Part shown: positions 7,011 to 12,156 of the stretch, piece after piece
Layout of the letters: each line of letters begins with the position of its first letter
Numbering within the stretch: position 1 is the first letter of the stretch
Source of the DNA: an uncultured bacterium
GTDB taxonomy: Bacteria > Actinomycetota > Coriobacteriia > Coriobacteriales > Coriobacteriaceae
NCBI GenBank assembly: GCA_905214895.1
Contig: CAJMNP010000017.1
Span: 1-12,156, forward strand
Direction of reading: 5' to 3'
DNA length: 12,156 nt
The notes under the pieces: generated by a model
What the model saw: the letters and a program-made list of their open reading frames with translations, nothing else
What the model was told of the DNA's origin: nothing
Databases searched by the model: none
Position numbers and translations under genes: made by a program

Positions 7011-8033
7011 ATGACGGCAAGCGACGCGACCGCGACAATTAAAAAGGGGGCGCCCGAGCCCGGTTTCGATAAAACGGCTCAGCGCATCCTCAACCTTTTC
7101 TTTGTACTCAACAGTTCTCCCGAACCGCTGACGACCGAGCAAATCGTCCTGGATTCCGATTTAGGATACGGCTCGGACAATATCGACTCAGACAAGCGCA
7201 AGTTCCGCCGCGATCGCGACAAGCTGCTCGAACGCGGCATCGTTATCAGGGAGGTTCGTGCTGCCGGAGCGCAGGAAACCGAGGAGAGCGCGTGGACGAT
7301 CGACCGCGAGCACACGTTTGCCGCGGGTGGCCTCATCACCGCAGACGACGCCGACATCCTGCTCGATGCCATCGACCAGACACTCGCGGCAGGCTCATCC
7401 GCCTTTGCCGCGCCGCTTGCCGACATTCGCTCCAAGATTGCCTACCTCACCGGCCTGTCGACGACAGGAGAGGCACCGATCCGCCGCTCTCCCGCCGTCG
7501 ATGCGGTATGGAGTGCCTTTGCCGAGCGTTGCGCGCTGCGCTTTTTGTACCAAAACGGACGCGGTGAACAACGCGAGCGGACCGTTTGCGTCTACGGAAT
7601 GTTCGAGCGCGAGGGTACGGCATACTTCTGCGGCCTCGACAATGCCACCGACAATATCAGAACATTCCGCTGCGACCGCATCATTCGCGCCTGGAGACCT
7701 TCGAAAGCCTACGCCATTCCTGCAGATTTCAATCTCAACGATTACTTATTCTTTGAGTTCGATTTTGCCGACCGCCCACCCGTTGCGGCTACGTTCTCGT
7801 TCGCGCGTGAAGCGCAGGCCGATATGATCAACGGTCTCACACGCGGACGAGGCGAACTCATGCGCACCGAAACGGAGTGGACCTGGACCGTTGACGTGCG
7901 CGACTTTGAAGCCGCAGCCTCGTTTTGCATGGCCCATGCCATGGATGGCATGAGGCCCGTCGCCCCCGATTCTCTCAAGCAGGCGTGGAATCACCTCATC
8001 GAAAGGACGGTGCATGAGCATGCCCGTGCGTAA
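7011..8033 (+). CDS. WYL-domain transcriptional regulator, PafB-like (340 aa)
   Basis: Probable DNA-binding regulator. Residues about 20-80 form a winged-helix region in which KFRRDRDKLLERGI closely resembles the FxRDKxxLRxxGI pattern of PafB proteins. Residues about 160-230 are the WYL domain (ALRFLYQNGRGEQRERTV, AYFCGLD, TFRCDRII), and about 250-335 is a WCX-type C-terminal extension. WYL domains sense ligands such as nucleic acids, and in mycobacteria the PafB-PafC complex activates a LexA-independent DNA-damage response. The start at 7011 has GAGG 5 bases upstream. The next gene begins inside the last 20 bases of this one, which predicts translational coupling and joint function. No pafA or other Pup-proteasome gene is visible, so the usual pafA-pafB-pafC context is absent here. 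PafB orthology is likely but not proven. Confidence 0.88.
   Translation: MTASDATATIKKGAPEPGFDKTAQRILNLFFVLNSSPEPLTTEQIVLDSDLGYGSDNIDSDKRKFRRDRDKLLERGIVIREVRAAGAQETEESAWTIDREHTFAAGGLITADDADILLDAIDQTLAAGSSAFAAPLADIRSKIAYLTGLSTTGEAPIRRSPAVDAVWSAFAERCALRFLYQNGRGEQRERTVCVYGMFEREGTAYFCGLDNATDNIRTFRCDRIIRAWRPSKAYAIPADFNLNDYLFFEFDFADRPPVAATFSFAREAQADMINGLTRGRGELMRTETEWTWTVDVRDFEAAASFCMAHAMDGMRPVAPDSLKQAWNHLIERTVHEHARA
8002..8007 (+). promoter_or_regulatory. Ribosome binding site inside the upstream WYL gene
   Basis: AAAGGA lies 6 bases before ATG 8014. This favours 8014 over the in-frame ATG at 8020 and supports coupled translation of the two WYL genes. Confidence 0.65.
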
Positions 8034-8937
8034 ACTCACCAGCGAGCAAAGGCTCTCGCGCGCCATCGACATCATGGAGGCCCTCTACGCTGCCGGCGAG
8101 AACGGCATGACACGAGACGAGCTTTGCAGCCGCTTTGATATCACGGGGGCATCGCTCGACGAGATTCTCGAGATCGTCTCAACACTTGCGGACCGAGAAT
8201 CGGGCGCACGTATTATCTGCGAACGCCGGGGCGAGTGCGTGGTCCTCACCGGTGATGCGGGGCGCGTGCTACCGCTGCGCCTGAGTGCCGCCGAGGGCGC
8301 TGTGCTCAACCATGAACTTGAATCATTGGGGATCGAACCCCAAGCGGCGGCTCGAATACGGCGCGCTCTTCTTCCCAAAGAGCTCGGATACAACCAGCGC
8401 GTCTTTGACACCGTCGCCCACGGATCGCACTGGCAGCAGCTGAGCTGCGCCATTCGGGACGGCGTTCGCTGCCGCATCTCGTATCGCTCGATGGATGACA
8501 CGCAGGCGCGCGAGCGTTTGGTCGACCCCTTGCGCATCACAACAAACGGCGACCAAACGTATCTGATTGCCTGGGATGTCGCGGTCGACGAGCAGCGTAC
8601 CTATCGTATGGATAAAATCGAGGGCCTGGTCTTGACCGACGACTCCGTCGTGCGCCACGCACCGGAGCCCGCGACCCTCCACGACTCACTCGCCCAGGCG
8701 GAGCTGAGCGCGAAGCTTCTCATGCCGCGCGCCTTGGCAGAGCGCCTAGACTGGCCCGGCATCATGTCGATTGAACCCAATGGGGCGGACAGCTCAACAG
8801 TGAACGTGCGCTACGGCTCCGAGCGCTGGCTGTTAAGCCAGGTAATCGCAGCGGGCGGGGCCATCCGCATCTTGGATGACCCCGCCCTGTCAGAGCGTCT
8901 GTGCGATATGGCAAAATCCCTCGCCTGTCCGCTTTAG
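8014..8937 (+). CDS. WYL-domain transcriptional regulator, PafC-like (307 aa)
   Basis: Second member of a tandem WYL pair. Residues about 8-80 look like a helix-turn-helix region (EQRLSRAIDIMEALYAAGENG, MTRDELCSRFDI). Residues about 142-210 are the WYL domain (CRISYRSMDD, QTYLIAWDVAVDEQRTYRMDKIEGL split by short gaps), where TYLIAW takes the place of the eponymous WYL stretch. Residues about 228-300 form a WCX-like end (VNVRYGSERWLLSQVIAAGG). In actinobacteria PafB and PafC form a heterodimer; the 20-base overlap and similar size here fit that arrangement. The stop codon (8935-8937) interlocks with the stop of the convergent dinG gene, leaving no room for a terminator before the neighbouring coding sequence. 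The regulated genes cannot be read from this window. Confidence 0.87.
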   Translation: MSMPVRKLTSEQRLSRAIDIMEALYAAGENGMTRDELCSRFDITGASLDEILEIVSTLADRESGARIICERRGECVVLTGDAGRVLPLRLSAAEGAVLNHELESLGIEPQAAARIRRALLPKELGYNQRVFDTVAHGSHWQQLSCAIRDGVRCRISYRSMDDTQARERLVDPLRITTNGDQTYLIAWDVAVDEQRTYRMDKIEGLVLTDDSVVRHAPEPATLHDSLAQAELSAKLLMPRALAERLDWPGIMSIEPNGADSSTVNVRYGSERWLLSQVIAAGGAIRILDDPALSERLCDMAKSLACPL

Positions 8938-11828
8938 CGGCGCCGCTCGTGGCGTGCGCGCCACAGCTGTAGATAGTGCCCGATTTGTGCCGATTCGATG
9001 CGCTGATAGGAGCTCGTGGGCAGCGACGTTAAGAATTTCTTGCCGTAGCCCTTCGTCACCAGGCGCGGGTCGGCCAAGATGAGTACGCCGCAATCGGTCG
9101 ATGAGCGAATGAGGCGACCGGCTGCCTGCTTGACCTCGAGCACGGCCTCGGGCAGCGAATAGCGCGCCCAAGCGCGGTCTTCACGCAGATTGCGCTCGCA
9201 TGAGAGCGGGTCTGTGGGGCTCGAGAACGGCAGCTTGGGGATGATGACGCAGCGCAACGTCTCGCCGCTGGCGTCAAACCCTTCCCAAAAGGCCTTAAGC
9301 GCAAAGAGCGACGAAGTCGGATCGTTGATAAAGCGATCGCGCAGGCGGCGAGGGGACGAGTTGCGCTGCTGGCAGTTGAGTTCCAGGCCCGCACGAGCCA
9401 TCTTGGGCTCGACGCGATCGTACAGCTCCTCCATGTCACGCCTGTTGGTGAACAGCGTGAGCACCGAGCCGCCCATGGCAAGATGAGCGTCGACCAGCAC
9501 GCGCTCGAGCGCCGAAAGATAGCCTTCACGGTCGCGCGGATCGGGAATATCCCCAGCCACGACCACGGCCATATTCGAATCGAAGTCGTAGCTCGAATCC
9601 AAGTGCAGCGACGATGATGTCGAGGCACTGATGCGATCGAGGCCGACGGCGTGGTTAAAGTGCTCAAAGCTCTTGGAAACCGTCATGGTCGCCGATGCAA
9701 AGATAGCCGTGTGGACCTCGGGCAGCCACTCGGTTGCCAAGGCCTCGCCAATATCGATGCGCTCCGCGGTCATCGACTCGCCGCCGGCGCGCAGGCGGCG
9801 ATTGACTTGCAGCGAATACACGTAGTGTTCGTCGGCACCGTCGATGATGAGCTTGAGGTTCTCGGCCAGCTCGTGCAGGCGGCGCGAGATATCACCCAGG
9901 TCGACAACGACCTCGGGCTTGTCGGCGGCAACGGCCTGTACCAGTGCGTCGACGCTCTTGTCAGCTTGTTCCAATGCGTCGATGGCAGTGTAGGCCGACT
10001 GTAAGAAATCATGCCAGTCGTCAGATTCGCGCAGCTCGGGGCCAATCCATAGGTTCGCATTGTCATAGCCACCACGGGCACGGCGGCCAAGCTCGCGAAC
10101 GCCGTCAAACACATCGGCAATCGCCATGCTCGCACGTACAACCGTCGACGTCGCCTTGGCGGTAAGACCCAGGTAGAGCGTAGAGCCCTCCGAGGTTGCC
10201 AAATCGCGGGAAACCTGGCTCAGCGCACCGGTGCTCGAGCCGCCCAGGCGCTCAAACAGAACGCGCGATTCATCCGCCGACACCACGCGCGCCCATTGAC
10301 GGCGTGCCTCGCGCTCGATGGAATGGGCCTCATCGATCACCCAATGACGAATCGGGGGCAAGATTCTGCCCTCGGCCGTAACATTGCGGAACAGCAGGGA
10401 ATGGTTGGTGACCACCACATCGGCATGTGCCGCGCGACGGCGGGCGCCGTGGACCAGGCATTTATCGGGGAAAAACGGGCAGAGGCGACGGGCGCACTCG
10501 CGCGACACCGTCGTAAAGTCGGGACGGTTGACGCTGCGCCAGCGAATGCCGAGCGAGTCGAGGTCGCCATCGGCCGACTGACACACGTACGCCATGATGA
10601 CCGCGACTGCCGTAAGCGTGTCGGCAGGATCACGCTTAGTCGTAATTTCGACTTGGCCGCGGCTCATGCGCTCAAGCTTGCGCAAGCACGGATAGTGGTC
10701 ATAGCCCTTGAGAGCGCAAAACGATAGGCCCCCGTCCAGCTGCTCGGCAAGTTTGGGCAGCTCGTGATACATGAGCTGGTCGGCAAGATTATTCGATTTA
10801 GTCGCGATACCAACCGTGATGTTGTTGCGGCGCGCGGCCTCGGCAAACGGCACCAGATAGGCCATCGATTTGCCGACGCCCGTCCCCGCCTCAATCACGC
10901 GATGCGTTCCCGTAACGAGTGCGTCACGGACCTCGAGCGCCATCGCAATCTGCTCATCGCGCGGCTCGTACGTGAGATACATGCGATTAACCAGGCCGCC
11001 CGGGGCATAGTCCGCCTCGATTTCCTCGCGGCTCGGCATCTTGAGGACCGGCAGTTCGTCCGCATCAACGCGATCATCGGCCCGATCGGCCTTGAGTACG
11101 TCGGCGCGGGCGGCGCTGAGAGAGAAGATGGAACCGGGGTTCTGTCCCGCCAAGAAGGAGAAGATGGGACGATAGGACCAGGGTACGTCGGGGTGCATGT
11201 CGGCCAGGCGCGCCATCAAGCCCTGAGGCAAGTCGGTGAGCGCCACGAGCAACACGCGCCACACACCACACAAGGCGTCGACATCGGCGTTGGCGCGGTG
11301 CGACACCGAGTCGCAGCCAAACAGGTCGGCCATGAAAGACAGCTTATGCGAGGCCAGGCGCGGAAGCGCGATGCGCGACAGTGCCAGCGAATCGATCCAG
11401 ATGTCACTGACGTTGACGCCGCCCTTGACCGACTCGATAAACGAACGGTCGAAGGTGGCGTTATGTGCGATCACCGGGCAGCCGCCGACAAAATCGGCGA
11501 GAGCGGCGACAGCCTCAACGGCCGACGGGGCATCTGCCACATCGGCGTTTGTAATGCTCGTGAGCTCGGTAATCTCGGCGGGAATCAGCTGCTTGGGATG
11601 CACGAAGGTATCGAAGCGATCGACAACCTCGCGGCCCGAAAGGCGAGCCGCTGATATCTCGATAAGCTCGTTGTCCTGCACCGAAAGACCCGTGGTCTCG
11701 GTATCGAGGACGATAACATCTTCTTCGATGAGACCAAACGCTTGGGTTTTGGCGCGCTCGGCAAGCGTGGCATAAGAATCGATGACAAACTGCGGCGTTC
11801 CCGACGAAACAGCGTCCTCGATTAGCAT
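8934..11828 (-). CDS. dinG: DinG-family ATP-dependent helicase with N-terminal DnaQ-like 3'-5' exonuclease (964 aa)
   Basis: Predicted cytoplasmic DNA-repair enzyme. Residues about 35-200 are a DEDDh exonuclease: VLDTETTG (Asp42, Glu44), AHNATFD (Asp127), SHRANAD (His177, Asp182). Residues about 285-920 are an XPD/DinG superfamily 2 helicase: Walker A EAGTGVGKS (313-321), VVTNHSLL, DEAH at 499-502, and motif VI QAAGRLIRSS (901-910). Four cysteines at 381, 445, 450 and 457 fall where E. coli DinG and XPD bind a 4Fe-4S cluster. DinG proteins unwind 5'-tailed duplexes, R-loops and G-quadruplexes. The combined exonuclease-helicase layout is known from Firmicutes DinG, but those usually lack the cluster. 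ATG 11828 overlaps the end of ddl by 7 bases and has only a weak ribosome binding site, so translation probably depends on coupling. No terminator is seen at the 3' end. Confidence 0.93.
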   Translation of the reverse strand: MLIEDAVSSGTPQFVIDSYATLAERAKTQAFGLIEEDVIVLDTETTGLSVQDNELIEISAARLSGREVVDRFDTFVHPKQLIPAEITELTSITNADVADAPSAVEAVAALADFVGGCPVIAHNATFDRSFIESVKGGVNVSDIWIDSLALSRIALPRLASHKLSFMADLFGCDSVSHRANADVDALCGVWRVLLVALTDLPQGLMARLADMHPDVPWSYRPIFSFLAGQNPGSIFSLSAARADVLKADRADDRVDADELPVLKMPSREEIEADYAPGGLVNRMYLTYEPRDEQIAMALEVRDALVTGTHRVIEAGTGVGKSMAYLVPFAEAARRNNITVGIATKSNNLADQLMYHELPKLAEQLDGGLSFCALKGYDHYPCLRKLERMSRGQVEITTKRDPADTLTAVAVIMAYVCQSADGDLDSLGIRWRSVNRPDFTTVSRECARRLCPFFPDKCLVHGARRRAAHADVVVTNHSLLFRNVTAEGRILPPIRHWVIDEAHSIEREARRQWARVVSADESRVLFERLGGSSTGALSQVSRDLATSEGSTLYLGLTAKATSTVVRASMAIADVFDGVRELGRRARGGYDNANLWIGPELRESDDWHDFLQSAYTAIDALEQADKSVDALVQAVAADKPEVVVDLGDISRRLHELAENLKLIIDGADEHYVYSLQVNRRLRAGGESMTAERIDIGEALATEWLPEVHTAIFASATMTVSKSFEHFNHAVGLDRISASTSSSLHLDSSYDFDSNMAVVVAGDIPDPRDREGYLSALERVLVDAHLAMGGSVLTLFTNRRDMEELYDRVEPKMARAGLELNCQQRNSSPRRLRDRFINDPTSSLFALKAFWEGFDASGETLRCVIIPKLPFSSPTDPLSCERNLREDRAWARYSLPEAVLEVKQAAGRLIRSSTDCGVLILADPRLVTKGYGKKFLTSLPTSSYQRIESAQIGHYLQLWRARHERRR

Positions 11829-12156
11829 GCAACGCCCGCTCGACGAAGCCCCATGCGAATCAGGCTGTCACAGACCTGCGGGAACGTCATGTCATCGGTG
11901 TGGCGAATCTCATCCGGATACAGCGACGTATCAGTCATGCCGGGAATCGTGTTGGTCTCGAGGATAACGGGGCCGTCCTCGCTCACGATAAAGTCGCTGC
12001 GCGAGATACCCAGGCAGCCGAGTGCCTTATGGGCAGCACAGGCAAGCTCCTGGGCACGAGCGTAGTTCTCGGGCGAAATCTGCGCCGGAATGCGATGGAT
12101 GTCCGTAGGGTCGACATACTTCACGTCCAGATCGTAGAACTCGCAGTCCTCGGGCT
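11822..12156 (-). CDS. ddl: D-alanine--D-alanine ligase, C-terminal 110 residues (5' end outside window)
   Basis: ATP-grasp enzyme that joins two D-alanines for the peptidoglycan stem peptide in the cytoplasm. The visible part starts at FYDLDVKYVDP, the counterpart of the FYDYDAKY loop of Ddl. It continues through LGISRSDFIV and VILETNTIPGMTDTSLYP, where Asp, Glu and Asn occupy the magnesium-binding positions and the Ser-Leu after GMT matches the substrate-binding loop. The frame is open to the window edge, so the GTG at 12124 is internal and not the start. The stop codon TAA (11824-11822) lies within the first codons of dinG, giving a 7-base overlap. The catalytic C-terminal residues look intact. 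The N-terminal and central domains cannot be judged. Confidence 0.93.
   Translation of the reverse strand, partial: PEDCEFYDLDVKYVDPTDIHRIPAQISPENYARAQELACAAHKALGCLGISRSDFIVSEDGPVILETNTIPGMTDTSLYPDEIRHTDDMTFPQVCDSLIRMGLRRAGVAC

Noticed and set aside
8949..8964. Hairpin GTGGCG-TGCG-CGCCAC just after the second WYL gene
   Set aside because: No T tract follows on either strand and it lies within dinG coding sequence, so I do not call it a terminator.
10764..11654. Open frame of 296 codons on the plus strand, antisense to dinG
   Set aside because: No recognisable domain, and it lies entirely within a well-supported helicase gene in a GC-rich genome.
12122..12124. GTG as start of the last minus-strand gene
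   Set aside because: The frame stays open to the window edge and upstream codons encode the conserved FYD loop of Ddl, so the gene is truncated by the window.
1..12156. CRISPR arrays, insertion sequences, tRNA or rRNA genes, riboswitches
   Set aside because: None seen: coding density is almost complete, and the only gaps (3420-3484 and 6813-7010) hold a terminator and promoter candidates.

Overview
The window looks like chromosomal DNA from a high-GC Gram-positive bacterium. An actinobacterium of the Coriobacteriia (Collinsella-like) is my best guess. The reasons are the GC-rich coding bias, an LPXTG-anchored surface protein, a PafB/PafC-like pair of WYL regulators, and a DinG helicase that carries an N-terminal exonuclease. 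The genus is an inference from gene content, not from a marker gene. I see no rRNA, tRNA, CRISPR array, insertion sequence or phage gene.

Layout. (1) Positions 1-3419, plus strand: the 3' part of a large cell-wall-anchored adhesin. It has the end of a signal peptide, a thioester domain, about six CnaB/SpaA-like domains, a further beta-rich region, and an LPATG sorting signal. The gene begins before the window. (2) Positions 3426-6812, minus strand: a two-gene unit with its own intrinsic terminator. The first gene encodes a membrane protein with an M28-peptidase-like fold split by an acidic, low-complexity insertion of about 645 residues. The second encodes a 72-residue single-pass membrane protein. 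(3) Positions 6813-7010: a divergent intergenic region of 198 bases with AT-rich promoter candidates. (4) Positions 7011-8937, plus strand: two WYL-domain regulators that overlap by 20 bases. (5) Positions 8934-12156, minus strand: the 3' end of a D-alanine--D-alanine ligase gene, overlapping by 7 bases a DinG-family helicase/exonuclease gene. The helicase gene runs convergently into the second WYL gene, and the two stop codons interlock.

How the genes may work together. The adhesin and Ddl both concern the cell envelope, but they lie in separate transcription units. The WYL pair resembles PafBC, a DNA-damage-responsive activator in other actinobacteria, and its neighbour is a DNA-repair helicase. 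That is suggestive, although the two are convergent and not co-transcribed. The least ordinary gene is the split M28-like membrane protein. Several canonical metal or catalytic positions appear substituted, and its insertion carries repeated short motifs. It may be a pseudoenzyme or scaffold rather than a peptidase.
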